DNA from: Saprospirales bacterium
GTDB taxonomy: Bacteria; Bacteroidota; Bacteroidia; Chitinophagales; JADJOU01
Assembly (NCBI GenBank): GCA_947441115.1
Contig: CANESS010000004.1
Coordinates: 1 to 45,126 of the forward strand
Direction of reading: 5' to 3'
Length of the DNA: 45,126 nt
Made by a program: the position numbers and the translations under genes
Notes under the pieces: generated by a model
What the model was told of the DNA's origin: nothing
Databases searched by the model: none
Seen by the model: the letters and a program-made list of their open reading frames with translations, nothing else
Part shown: piece after piece, positions 16,298 through 24,604 of the stretch
How the letters are laid out: every line of letters begins with the position of its first letter
Position numbering within the stretch: the first letter of the stretch is position 1

Positions 16298-18507
16298 GGC
16301 TTAGTTTTTTGTTTCGCGAGATTTAAATAGTAAGATGCTTTTTTCGTATCTCCTAGTAGGTTATAGGTAGTTGCTAGATTTTGATAGCCATCGGCATCGT
16401 TGGGTCTCAGAGCTATGACTTTTTCCAATAGTGGGATTGTTTTCTGCACTTGACCGCTCATACCATATGCCACAGCTAGGTCTTCCATCCAATAGCCATT
16501 TTTATCGTTGAGGAGTACGGCTTTTTCTAAAAATGGAATGCCGTCTAGAAGCCGATTCATATATTTAGAATAGCAGATTCCTATAGCAAAATTCGCCTTT
16601 GGATCCTCTGGATTTTGGGCGATAGCTTTCTGGGCGATAGCCAGTGCTTCTTGATAGTTCGACCCATTGATAGCTTCTATAGCTAGCTCTGCTAGGCCTC
16701 CAGATTGTCCGCCAGTGAGTGCCAGTGCTTCTTGAGTTCGACCCAGTTTTACATAGATCTTCCCTAGAGTTTCACGCACTTCAGGATGATCTGCATTGAC
16801 AGCCAACGCTAGTCGAAGATAGCGTTCTGCCGAGTCTTCTTGCTTCATATTAAAGTTTAAAACACCTATATTATAGAGTGCATCGAAATAGTTTTGTCTC
16901 AAGGTCAGGCAATGCTTGTAAATCGGAATAGCTTTCTGAGCGTCTCTCGTTTTAGCATAAATGGCATTGCCATAGAGCAGCCATGCCTGACTATTTTCTG
17001 GATATATTTTTATAGAATGCTCCAAGACTTTAATACTAGAATCAATATAAAAACGAGCTAAGCTGCTATCTTTTTTTAGCTGACTATTTGAGAGTTCCAT
17101 TAAAGATCCGCCATAAGCAGTGGCTACTTTAGCGCTATTATTGCTATTGTAGAAATCAGCTCTAAATAACGTGTCATTATCTTTCCAATCCAAATTGCGG
17201 GTATAGGTCTTATAGCTATAAAAGGAGAGAAGGATGAAGAGTGCAGAGGATAGCACCCATTTATTTTTCGCTAACTTTAATAGAAGCCATGCGACTAAAA
17301 TGGCAAAACCAAGAGATGAGACGAAGACAAAGCGCTCATTCATAATAATACCTATAGTAAATAGAACATTGGAAACAATAGAAAAGGTAAATATAAAGAA
17401 CAATATCGAAAATATGATTTCATTTCGTTTTTTCAGATTTTTGATAAGCCAGTAGGTTAATACAATTAGTCCAAAGAGGATAGCTAAGACTTTAGGGTCC
17501 GAAAGTTTTCTATACGGAATTTGGTTGAAATAATAATCATGTGAAAGAGTCCAAGGAAAAATGAGCAACTTTAGGTACTGATAAAATGAAAAAACAATCG
17601 TACCCCATTTTTCAGACGCAGTAGCTCGCACAAAAGGATTGTTGAGTATTTCCTCTGAATGGGCTGTAAGACTTGCTTTTGTGCTGATGGCTCGCAGGAC
17701 GAGATAAGCTGACGTAGCCAAGATGACAGAAACATAAGGCTTCAGAAAATTAGCGTTGAAGGTGCTTTTGTTTTTTGCGAAGGCTACCAAAGGGAAAATA
17801 GCCAAAAATGTGATGGCATTTTCTTTGCTTAATAAAGCCAAAAGATATATTAAAAAAAGAAGTAAAAAATCTTGCCATCGATGCTTGAAAAACTGGAAAA
17901 AATAGACGACGGCCATTAGCCCAAATAGAAAGCCAAATAGTTCATCTCTACCTTTTATATTGGCTACTACCTCTGTATGAATAGGATGCAGGACATAGAT
18001 GATACTCGATAGAAAGGCTATGCTTAAGAAGAGATTTTGGGTTGAATTCTCTTCTTCTTTTTTAGTATGAAATAGCCACACTAAAAAAATATAGATGAGA
18101 ATGCAGAGCAAGGCATAAGTTAAGACGTTAAATAAATGTCCGATGAAAGGATTTTTTCCAAAAAATTCCCATTCTAAAGCGAAAACGATAAACGTTAATG
18201 GTCTATATCGTCCTCCAGAGATTAACTTACTACCTCGCTCACCGAAAAATCCTTCAAAAGCATCGCTCGTCATAATTTTACCGATACTATCCACTCCAGC
18301 GGTTACAAATTTATTTTCGTATATGACCATCTGATCATCCAGAGCATAGTCATGCCATAGCGTATTGGCATATACTCCTAAGGAAATGATAAATAAACAA
18401 AGTATAGGTAAGAGTTGCTTTTTCCACTCTATGGCCTCTGATTCCTGAGGAAATTCCATCGTCTGAGTTACTTTTATGGGGGCGGTTTTGGCTCTATTAG
18501 CTGACAT
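16294..18507 (-). CDS. TMTC-like membrane protein: GT-C O-mannosyltransferase-type core with C-terminal TPRs
   Basis: 737 residues. After one N-terminal membrane segment comes the acidic motif HDYALDDQMV (Asp57-Asp58), the position of the catalytic pair in GT-C glycosyltransferases. Further on are GGRYRPLTF (98-106) and VLHPIHTEVVANIKGRDEL (172-190); both resemble the TMTC family (DUF1736). About ten membrane segments extend to about residue 430. The rest, about 470-735, is made of tetratricopeptide repeats (AWLLYGNAIYAKTRDAQKAI, DGYQNLATTYNLLGDTKKAS). In animals TMTC proteins O-mannosylate cadherins; bacterial relatives are little studied. Acceptor and donor (probably polyprenyl-phosphate sugar) are inferred. 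It is a single gene with its own -7 box. Confidence 0.8.
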   Translation of the reverse strand: MSANRAKTAPIKVTQTMEFPQESEAIEWKKQLLPILCLFIISLGVYANTLWHDYALDDQMVIYENKFVTAGVDSIGKIMTSDAFEGFFGERGSKLISGGRYRPLTFIVFALEWEFFGKNPFIGHLFNVLTYALLCILIYIFLVWLFHTKKEEENSTQNLFLSIAFLSSIIYVLHPIHTEVVANIKGRDELFGFLFGLMAVVYFFQFFKHRWQDFLLLFLIYLLALLSKENAITFLAIFPLVAFAKNKSTFNANFLKPYVSVILATSAYLVLRAISTKASLTAHSEEILNNPFVRATASEKWGTIVFSFYQYLKLLIFPWTLSHDYYFNQIPYRKLSDPKVLAILFGLIVLTYWLIKNLKKRNEIIFSILFFIFTFSIVSNVLFTIGIIMNERFVFVSSLGFAILVAWLLLKLAKNKWVLSSALFILLSFYSYKTYTRNLDWKDNDTLFRADFYNSNNSAKVATAYGGSLMELSNSQLKKDSSLARFYIDSSIKVLEHSIKIYPENSQAWLLYGNAIYAKTRDAQKAIPIYKHCLTLRQNYFDALYNIGVLNFNMKQEDSAERYLRLALAVNADHPEVRETLGKIYVKLGRTQEALALTGGQSGGLAELAIEAINGSNYQEALAIAQKAIAQNPEDPKANFAIGICYSKYMNRLLDGIPFLEKAVLLNDKNGYWMEDLAVAYGMSGQVQKTIPLLEKVIALRPNDADGYQNLATTYNLLGDTKKASYYLNLAKQKTKP

Positions 18508-18538
18508 ACTTTAATCTATCGTTGAATAATTTATATCA

Positions 18539-18546
18539 CAAATCTA
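18539..18546 (-). promoter_or_regulatory. -7 box TAGATTTG of the TMTC-like gene
   Basis: A perfect TANNTTTG on the minus strand, 31 bases before the ATG at 18507. Confidence 0.45.
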
Positions 18547-18802
18547 GGATATCTAGTATCAATAATGGAGTAAAAAAATTACGCTATTTTGCCAGAGGGC
18601 TATGTTGATCGATGAATTTAAGCTACAAAAATTGGCTGAATGTAAGCGTTAAGTAATTTATATTGAGCCATCGAATCCTAATATATTGACCTGAATTAGA
18701 TATAACATATAAAAATATGTTGATTTAAAAGCAAAAATGTTAAAATATGAAACGAATCGAAATGTTTTTAAGTGCCTCATGGGAAATAAAAAATATTTAG
18801 CT
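18547..18802. other. AT-rich intergenic region, divergent genes
   Basis: The 330 bases between the TMTC-like and SPOR-like genes hold a -7 box at each end. In the middle I see no convincing gene, hairpin or repeat. A 16-codon ORF at 18602 has nothing to support it. Confidence 0.6.
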
Positions 18803-18810
18803 TATATTTG
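18803..18810 (+). promoter_or_regulatory. -7 box TATATTTG of the SPOR-like gene
   Basis: A perfect TANNTTTG, 27 bases before ATG 18838. The ORF track start (TTG 18808) lies inside it, which argues for the later ATG. Confidence 0.6.
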
Positions 18811-18837
18811 TATTGTAAGGTTATAAATTGTTCTAGT

Positions 18838-19944
18838 ATGAAAAAAATGTTAGTAGTGATTTTACCACTATTATCTTTAATTTCTTGCCCACTAATAGCT
18901 CAAAATAGAGAATATCGTGAGGGAGAGGTAAGGAAATTATTGGATAAATATATAGAAAACCCCAAGCTTTATTTTGATAAAGTAAAAGCGCTTAATGAGC
19001 GTGCTGAAAAGGCAAATGAAAATACACTAAAGGTATCTGAGGAGTATTTGTCCTTGCTAGATAAGAAGGATAGTTTAATAAAAATATATAAACAAAAGGC
19101 TGTGATGGCTAGCAGAGTAGCTCCTGCGCCAGCAGCAGGGACGGTCCTCAATGCAGGTTCTGCGGCTAAGCCTTCTCAGCAAACTGCTACTATGATGACC
19201 AAGATCAAAGGAAAGACAGAGTATACGCCCTATAGAGTTCAGTTGGTCGCCTATTTTAGAGAGGATTTTGAAAAATTCTTCGGCGATTTTAATAAGACAT
19301 TGGGTATTCAGAAATTGAATAACAGAAATGTAATAGAAGTTCAAGGATTTAAGGATGAGGCTGAAGCATTAGAGTTTTCAAAAAAAATTAAGCAGTTAGG
19401 TTTCCCCCAAGCTTTTGTGACTAAATACGATGAGAATGGTGAGAGACAAGAAGGTTTTGTTTCTAAAGAGGATACTAAATTGTTCTCGGGAGGAGCTACA
19501 GCTAGTGCCACTCCATTAAAACCTGTGAAAATAAGCAAATCGATTCAATACCCAGATTATATACCAGTGGGATATAAAGAATATATGAATAATAAAGGCA
19601 ATCCTCCAGTAATTGCAAAAGCGCCTGTGGGTACTAATCCAAGTGTATCTTCTGCTGTATCTTCCGCAATACCAATGGCTAAAGACGCACAGCCTATGAA
19701 ACTGAGAGCGCCAACTATCAGACAAGGTGCTACTCTCTCTTCTAATCCTCCGCCACCGCCAGTCCCTGCTGTGAGACCAAGAGCCTATACCAGTGTTGCT
19801 CCAGTGCCTAATGCTGCAGAAAGTGCCGCTAAGCCAGTAAGCTCACCTCCGGTTCCTAAGCCCGGCGAAACCCCACCTCCTGTTAATAAAAATACAAGAG
19901 ATGACCAATTAAATACTACTTTTGATCAGCTATTCAAGAGATAA
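18838..19944 (+). CDS. Secreted protein with SPOR-like domain and Pro-rich tail
   Basis: I start at ATG 18838, giving 368 residues, because the TTG of the track overlaps a -7 box and the new N-terminus MKKMLVVILPLLSLISCPLIAQ is a signal peptide (Cys17 could be a lipobox, but Pro follows it, so this is doubtful). Residues about 28-80 are charged and probably coiled. An Ala-rich linker leads to YRVQLVAYFREDFEKFFGDF through LGFPQAFVTKYDENG (about 130-205), which has the length and rhythm of a SPOR domain; these bind denuded peptidoglycan glycans. The last 150 residues are Pro/Ala-rich (NPPPPPVPAVRP, PPVPKPGETPPP) and may span the periplasm or cell wall. Its stop overlaps the convergent gltX by 19 bases. 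SPOR assignment is moderate. Confidence 0.65.
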   Translation: MKKMLVVILPLLSLISCPLIAQNREYREGEVRKLLDKYIENPKLYFDKVKALNERAEKANENTLKVSEEYLSLLDKKDSLIKIYKQKAVMASRVAPAPAAGTVLNAGSAAKPSQQTATMMTKIKGKTEYTPYRVQLVAYFREDFEKFFGDFNKTLGIQKLNNRNVIEVQGFKDEAEALEFSKKIKQLGFPQAFVTKYDENGERQEGFVSKEDTKLFSGGATASATPLKPVKISKSIQYPDYIPVGYKEYMNNKGNPPVIAKAPVGTNPSVSSAVSSAIPMAKDAQPMKLRAPTIRQGATLSSNPPPPPVPAVRPRAYTSVAPVPNAAESAAKPVSSPPVPKPGETPPPVNKNTRDDQLNTTFDQLFKR

Positions 19945-21449
19945 TTCAATTTTTTAATTCTTTCCATACTTTTATCTTTTCCTAATAAAAGTATGGATTC
20001 AAAAATAGACGGTCCTTTCATGGTGCCAGTTAAAAGAATTCTTAAAACGGGCAATATATTACCCATCCCTAGTTGATGCTGCGCTATCAATTTTTTTGTC
20101 TCTATTTCTATTTCATTAGCCGATGCTAAACTATTGCTAGCTAGTAATTCAATAAAGTTTATCATAAAATTCTCAGCATCTGGCTTCCATTTTTTCTTCA
20201 ATGTATCCAAATCATACTGCTCAATATCGCTGTGTAAATAGCTGCCGACTTTAACCAATTCATACTTAAAGTCTATTCGATCTCTAAAAAGCTCTACATA
20301 CTTTGAGATGAATGGTTGGTCCAGATTTGAATTGAGCTTTATCAGCTCAAGATAGCATGCATGAACTAATTCTTCATTTGACAGATGTCTCACATACTGC
20401 TGATTAAACCAAACCGCTTTCTCAAAATTAAATTTTGCGCCTGCTTTATGCACGCGTTCTAATGAAAAATGGCCGATTAAGGCCTTCATATCAAAGAGTT
20501 CTCTTTCCGTGCCATCATTCCAACCTAACATAGCTATAAAGTTGACAAAGGCATCACGCTCAAATCCCTTTTCTCTAAATCCTTCTGTGATTTCTCCCGT
20601 ATCAGAGTTTTTAAATTGAGTACAGAATACCGGAAACCCGAGTCTGTCGCCGTCGCGTTTACTCAGTTTTCCTTTACCATCAGGCTTGAGGAACAGAGGT
20701 AAATGAGCAAAGACAGGGGCTTCCCAACCAAATGCTTTGTAAAGGAGAATATGATGTGGAGTAGAGGCCAACCATTCTTCCCCTCTTATGACGTGCGATA
20801 TTTCCATGAGATGGTCATCTACTACATTGGCTAAATGGTAAGTAGGCATACCATCAGATTTCAACAACACTCGGTCATCTAGCTGACTACTATCAAATCG
20901 GATATCATCTCTTATCATATCATGAAAGCCAATATGGTCACTAGGGTCTACTTTGAGTCGAATTACATAAGGTGTTTTATTGTCTCTAAGGCTCGCTAAA
21001 TCTTCCTCTGATAATGTCAACGAATTTTTCATCTGACTTCGGGTGCTATAATTATAAGCAGCAGAAATTCCATTATTTCCTGCCGCAGAGGCTTCCCTCC
21101 AAGCTTTGATGTCTTCTTCCGTATCAAACGCTAAATAGGCCTTGCCATTATTAAGGAGTTGTTCGGCATATTGAAGATACATAGCTTTTCTCTCAGACTG
21201 TCTATAGGGCGCATGGGGTCCGCCTTGCGTGATACCTTCATCTGGGATAATTCCACACCAGTTGAGCGATTCATTGATGACATCTTCAGAGCCTTTTACT
21301 GTTCTAGCGGTATCGGTATCTTCTATACGCAATAGAAAATCTCCTCCATGCTTTTTGGCAAATAAAAAAGAGTATAAAGCTGTACGGACGCCTCCTATAT
21401 GAAGCGGACCTGTGGGGGATGGGGCAAATCTTGTTCTAACGCGGGTCAT
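19926..21449 (-). CDS. gltX: Glutamate--tRNA ligase
   Basis: Class I aminoacyl-tRNA synthetase of 507 residues that charges tRNA-Glu in the cytoplasm. The HIGH motif is in PSPTGPLHIGGVRTAL (residues 10-25), KMSKS appears as KLSKRDG near 260, and the anticodon-binding helical domain occupies the C-terminal third. Length is normal for the bacterial enzyme. Whether it also charges tRNA-Gln cannot be judged here. Monocistronic with a -7 box at 21470-21477. Confidence 0.97.
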   Translation of the reverse strand: MTRVRTRFAPSPTGPLHIGGVRTALYSFLFAKKHGGDFLLRIEDTDTARTVKGSEDVINESLNWCGIIPDEGITQGGPHAPYRQSERKAMYLQYAEQLLNNGKAYLAFDTEEDIKAWREASAAGNNGISAAYNYSTRSQMKNSLTLSEEDLASLRDNKTPYVIRLKVDPSDHIGFHDMIRDDIRFDSSQLDDRVLLKSDGMPTYHLANVVDDHLMEISHVIRGEEWLASTPHHILLYKAFGWEAPVFAHLPLFLKPDGKGKLSKRDGDRLGFPVFCTQFKNSDTGEITEGFREKGFERDAFVNFIAMLGWNDGTERELFDMKALIGHFSLERVHKAGAKFNFEKAVWFNQQYVRHLSNEELVHACYLELIKLNSNLDQPFISKYVELFRDRIDFKYELVKVGSYLHSDIEQYDLDTLKKKWKPDAENFMINFIELLASNSLASANEIEIETKKLIAQHQLGMGNILPVLRILLTGTMKGPSIFESILLLGKDKSMERIKKLNYLLNS

Positions 21450-21469
21450 AAATTTTTTAAATAAAAACT

Positions 21470-21477
21470 CAAATTTA
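21470..21477 (-). promoter_or_regulatory. -7 box TAAATTTG of gltX
   Basis: A perfect TANNTTTG on the minus strand, 20 bases before the gltX ATG. Confidence 0.5.
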
Positions 21478-21558
21478 CAAATTAAGTATTGATTGCAATC
21501 TTAGAATTTATCCAAAACTTTCTTGAAGTGCGTTCATACAGAAATAAATATTTTCTAT

Positions 21559-21566
21559 TAGATTTG
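21559..21566 (+). promoter_or_regulatory. -7 box TAGATTTG upstream of the 124-residue gene
   Basis: A perfect TANNTTTG, 21 bases before the TTG start at 21588. A second match, TACCTTTG (21583-21590), overlaps that start codon, so the upstream one is the better promoter for this gene. Confidence 0.5.
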
Positions 21567-21587
21567 CGTTTATATTAAAATTTACCT

Positions 21588-21962
21588 TTGAAAAAAGACA
21601 TTTATATCCCTACCCCGTCAGGTTTTCATCTAGCTATTCTGCCATTAGAGGAAAACTGCTGGGATTTGTACCTGATTAATCGCAATGAACACTCCTTACA
21701 AAATATACTAGTGGTTACTGAGGCACAGAGCGAAGAGAAACTATCCTCGAAACTGCGGTATTTTCTCGAATCGATTCCTCCAGTTTCATATATTAAATTT
21801 GAAACGGTTTATGGCGAAGTAGCTCATCTCGAAAACTTTATCACCGTGACTTATTATGTCGGATTAGATATTTATGAGAAGAATTTTAGTTTTCAGGCTA
21901 GTCAGTTAGAGGGTAGTCGTCCAATTCCCTTTCTAGATGTTGAGGGTTTCGTATTAGATTAA
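21588..21962 (+). CDS. Conserved Bacteroidota protein of unknown function, TTG start
   Basis: 124 residues without signal peptide or membrane segment. The start MKKDIYIPTPSGFHLAILPL is read from TTG; no ATG exists near it, and the opening resembles a short hypothetical family I remember from other Bacteroidota (MKKDIYIP followed by an alternating beta-rich domain). Segments such as WDLYLINRNEHSLQNILVVT and FITVTYYVGLDIYEKNFSFQ suggest an all-beta fold. Its stop is 2 bases from the start of the TIGR02757 gene, so the two form an operon. Function unknown. Confidence 0.75.
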   Translation: MKKDIYIPTPSGFHLAILPLEENCWDLYLINRNEHSLQNILVVTEAQSEEKLSSKLRYFLESIPPVSYIKFETVYGEVAHLENFITVTYYVGLDIYEKNFSFQASQLEGSRPIPFLDVEGFVLD

Positions 21963-21964
21963 TT

Positions 21965-22732
21965 ATGCCTAGCATATTGGAAAATCGACTAGATCGCGCT
22001 TATGAATGCTATGCCCAGAATAGCTTTATAGAGAATGACCCCATAGCTATACCTCATAGTTTCTCCCAAATCCAAGATATAGAAATAGCTGGTTTTTTTG
22101 CGGCTATATTTTCGTGGGGACGAAGAGATATCATTCTATCCAAATCGAAAGAACTCATGGACATTATGAACCATAAACCTTTTGAGTTTATCACTTATTA
22201 TTCTAATAAAGATCGAAAGAAAATAAACCAATTCAAGCATCGTACCTTTAATGCATCAGATTTAGATTTTTATATTCGTGCCTTTCAGGGGCATTATAAA
22301 AAACACAAGAGTCTTGAGATAGCGTTTCTTCCTGAAATCTCAACTAAGGAAAAAACGATAGAAGCTCACTTGGTCCATTTTTATAATTATATTTCGGGGC
22401 TAGTATCTCACGAAAAGCGCAATCTAAAACATATATCTACCCCAGCAAGTGGCGCAGCCTGCAAACGCCTCTGTATGTATCTGCGATGGATGGTGCGAAA
22501 GGATGAGGTAGACATGGGTTGGTGGAAGACCATACGTCCTAGTCAGCTTATCATGCCACTGGACGTGCATGTGATAAGACTGGGTATAGAGCTAGGCTTG
22601 ATAGAAGAGACCGATAAACCCTGCTGGAAAACTGCTTTAAAACTGACCGAAAAACTCAGAAAACTAGACCCAAAAGATCCTGTAAAATATGATTTAGCTT
22701 TGTTTAGTCTCGGGGTGGATAAGAAATCTTAA
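21965..22732 (+). CDS. TIGR02757 family protein (DUF2400)
   Basis: 255 residues, soluble. Recognised by the family-like sequence FAAIFSWGRRDIILSKSKEL, then GAACKRLCMYLRWMVRKDEV and DMGWWKTIRPSQLIMPLDVH. The arrangement with the helical segment MPLDVHVIRLGIELGL recalls helix-hairpin-helix DNA glycosylase-like proteins, but no activity is established for this family. The stop abuts that of the convergent histidine kinase gene with no base between them. Confidence 0.9.
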   Translation: MPSILENRLDRAYECYAQNSFIENDPIAIPHSFSQIQDIEIAGFFAAIFSWGRRDIILSKSKELMDIMNHKPFEFITYYSNKDRKKINQFKHRTFNASDLDFYIRAFQGHYKKHKSLEIAFLPEISTKEKTIEAHLVHFYNYISGLVSHEKRNLKHISTPASGAACKRLCMYLRWMVRKDEVDMGWWKTIRPSQLIMPLDVHVIRLGIELGLIEETDKPCWKTALKLTEKLRKLDPKDPVKYDLALFSLGVDKKS

Positions 22733-23764
22733 TCACCCTTTCTTTAAGCCAAATCTAAATCTCGTGCCTTTATTCAGCTGACTATCTGCCTGAATGGTAT
22801 AGCCATGGGTTTCAATGATTCTTTTTACAATACTGAGACCAAGACCAGAGCCACCTTTGGCGCGGCTTCTATTCGGATCCACACGGTAGAAGCGCTCGAA
22901 TATCCTAGTCAAGTGTTCTGGGGCTATACCATATCCATTGTCTGACACTTCGATCATGACGGTATGTTCTAAATCGAAAAATCGAACGGCTATTTTAGTC
23001 TCTTCAGGGCAATAGAAAATAGCGTTTTCTATCAGATTATACAATACTTGATATATTTTTTGTCTATCGGCCACTACTTGGTAGGAAATATGATTGAGGT
23101 CACGGACTTCTACTTTAGTCTCTTTTACTTTGGCCATATCGTCCAGAGATTCAATCACTTCTAGTAGCAATTCATAAATATGAAATCGCTCTAAATTAAG
23201 TTGAAGTTCATTGCTCTCAGCCTGAGTGATGAGGGTCAGGTCTTGCACTATATCGATTAATCTATCGGAGTTATTTGCTATTTTTTGAAGATACTTAACT
23301 TCGGCTGGCTTGCCGCTCTGTGCCTCGTCCATCAATATTTCTACAAAGCCTTGTATGGAAGTGAGAGGTGTTTTCAGTTCGTGAGATACATTCCCTATAA
23401 ATTCACGTCTAAACTTTTCATTCTCTTTGAGTGCTTCTATTTCTATGGTTTTTTCATCTCTAAATAGTTGGACCTGTTCTCTTAGATTTTCAAACAATTC
23501 CGGGTCTTTGAGGGAGGGCTTCTCCATTTTTTTTCCCATACCACCAATAGTGCGGTATAGAATTTTCACTTTTCGTAGTATGAAATATTCTATTAGGATA
23601 ATAACAAGAAAATAGATGAGGAGCGAAGCTAATAACGGAATAACAAATAAATACGGAGGAAATGCCACGAAAGTATAGTGTATGACCACCATGGCCATCC
23701 ATTGACCAAATAGTATAGTCAGAGAAATTATTAAAGCGATTTTTCCTTGTGTGAGTCCATTCAA
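22733..23764 (-). CDS. Sensor histidine kinase, PhoR-like
   Basis: 343 residues. Two membrane segments (about 8-32 and 38-64) leave only a few residues outside, so it has no real periplasmic sensor domain. The H-box is FIGNVSHELKTPLTS with phospho-acceptor His128, the N-box LIENAIFYC, G1 DNGYGIAPEHL with FERFYRV, and G2 GGSGLGLSIVKRI. It is the partner of the response regulator upstream, whose stop it overlaps by 4 bases. The domain plan matches PhoR-type kinases of phosphate control; no pst or pho structural gene is here to confirm that role. Confidence 0.9.
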   Translation of the reverse strand: MNGLTQGKIALIISLTILFGQWMAMVVIHYTFVAFPPYLFVIPLLASLLIYFLVIILIEYFILRKVKILYRTIGGMGKKMEKPSLKDPELFENLREQVQLFRDEKTIEIEALKENEKFRREFIGNVSHELKTPLTSIQGFVEILMDEAQSGKPAEVKYLQKIANNSDRLIDIVQDLTLITQAESNELQLNLERFHIYELLLEVIESLDDMAKVKETKVEVRDLNHISYQVVADRQKIYQVLYNLIENAIFYCPEETKIAVRFFDLEHTVMIEVSDNGYGIAPEHLTRIFERFYRVDPNRSRAKGGSGLGLSIVKRIIETHGYTIQADSQLNKGTRFRFGLKKG

Positions 23765-24450
23765 AACGCCACAAATTTATAGCCTATTCCTTTTATTGTT
23801 TTAAAATAATCATCGCCAATTTTTTCTCTAATTTTTCGGATATGGACATCGATGGTTCTATCGCCTATATAAATGTCTTTTCCCCATACAGTTTCTAGGA
23901 TTTCTTCTCTGCGGAAAACCTGGTCAGGCTGAGACATGAGGAGGTATAGTAGCTCAAACTCCTTTTTAGGCAATGCAATCTCCTTGTCCTGGAGGTGTAC
24001 GATAAATTTGGTCCGGTCTATTTTTATATGCTTATACTCTATGATAGCTGGCTTAGCTAGTTCTAGGCTTTTCATTTGCCTGAGTTGTGATTTGATTTTT
24101 GAGATCAGAAGGTTAGACTTGATAGGCTTGACTAGGTAATCATCAGCGCCTAAATCTAGCCCTTCTATCTGGCTCTCGACATCCGAGATAGCGGAAAGCA
24201 TGACGATTTTCGTCTTTCGAAGTTCATCTATTTTTTTAATTTCGGAGCAGGCTTTGACCCCGTCCATGACAGGCATCATTTTATCGAGAATGATTAGGTT
24301 TGGTTTATGCTTAGTGGCCAAATCAATTGCTTCTTGACCATTTTTTCCAGTTATAACCTTCGCCCCAGCCTTAGTTAGAACGTGCTCTAAAAATTCTCGG
24401 ATATCTTCTTCGTCATCTACAAGTAATATTTTAGCTCCTGCAAGTTCCAT
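23761..24450 (-). CDS. Response regulator, OmpR/PhoB family
   Basis: 229 residues. The receiver domain has the acidic pair VDDEED near residue 12, phospho-acceptor Asp56 (LIILDKMMPVMDG) and Lys108 (DDYLVKPI). The winged-helix DNA-binding domain covers about 130-229 (FRREEILETVWGKDIYIGDR, TIDVHIRKIREKIG, GIGYKF). Phosphorylated by the kinase encoded immediately downstream. A -7 box is at 24470-24477. Confidence 0.94.
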   Translation of the reverse strand: MELAGAKILLVDDEEDIREFLEHVLTKAGAKVITGKNGQEAIDLATKHKPNLIILDKMMPVMDGVKACSEIKKIDELRKTKIVMLSAISDVESQIEGLDLGADDYLVKPIKSNLLISKIKSQLRQMKSLELAKPAIIEYKHIKIDRTKFIVHLQDKEIALPKKEFELLYLLMSQPDQVFRREEILETVWGKDIYIGDRTIDVHIRKIREKIGDDYFKTIKGIGYKFVAF

Positions 24451-24469
24451 TTTTTTCGATTTTAAGGTA

Positions 24470-24477
24470 CAAATGTA
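24470..24477 (-). promoter_or_regulatory. -7 box TACATTTG of the two-component operon
   Basis: A perfect TANNTTTG on the minus strand, 19 bases before the response-regulator ATG. Confidence 0.5.
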
Positions 24478-24604
24478 AACTAAAGATAAAGGGAAGGCAA
24501 CGCATAGGGCTATATTTTACAATAAGATAATATGACGTAGAGTTTAAAATATAGAGATAAAAGTTTAAAGCGAGGAAATCAAACTTTCAACTTTTGAGCT
24601 GGCC

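Noticed and set aside
18602-18652. 16-codon ORF (MLIDEFKLQK...) in the TMTC/SPOR-like gap
   Set aside because: No -7 box at the right place, no homology recognised, and the length is expected by chance.
24560-24587. Inverted repeat aaagttt...aaacttt after asd as terminator
   Set aside because: Seven AT-rich pairs around a 14-base loop with no T-run after it; too weak to call.
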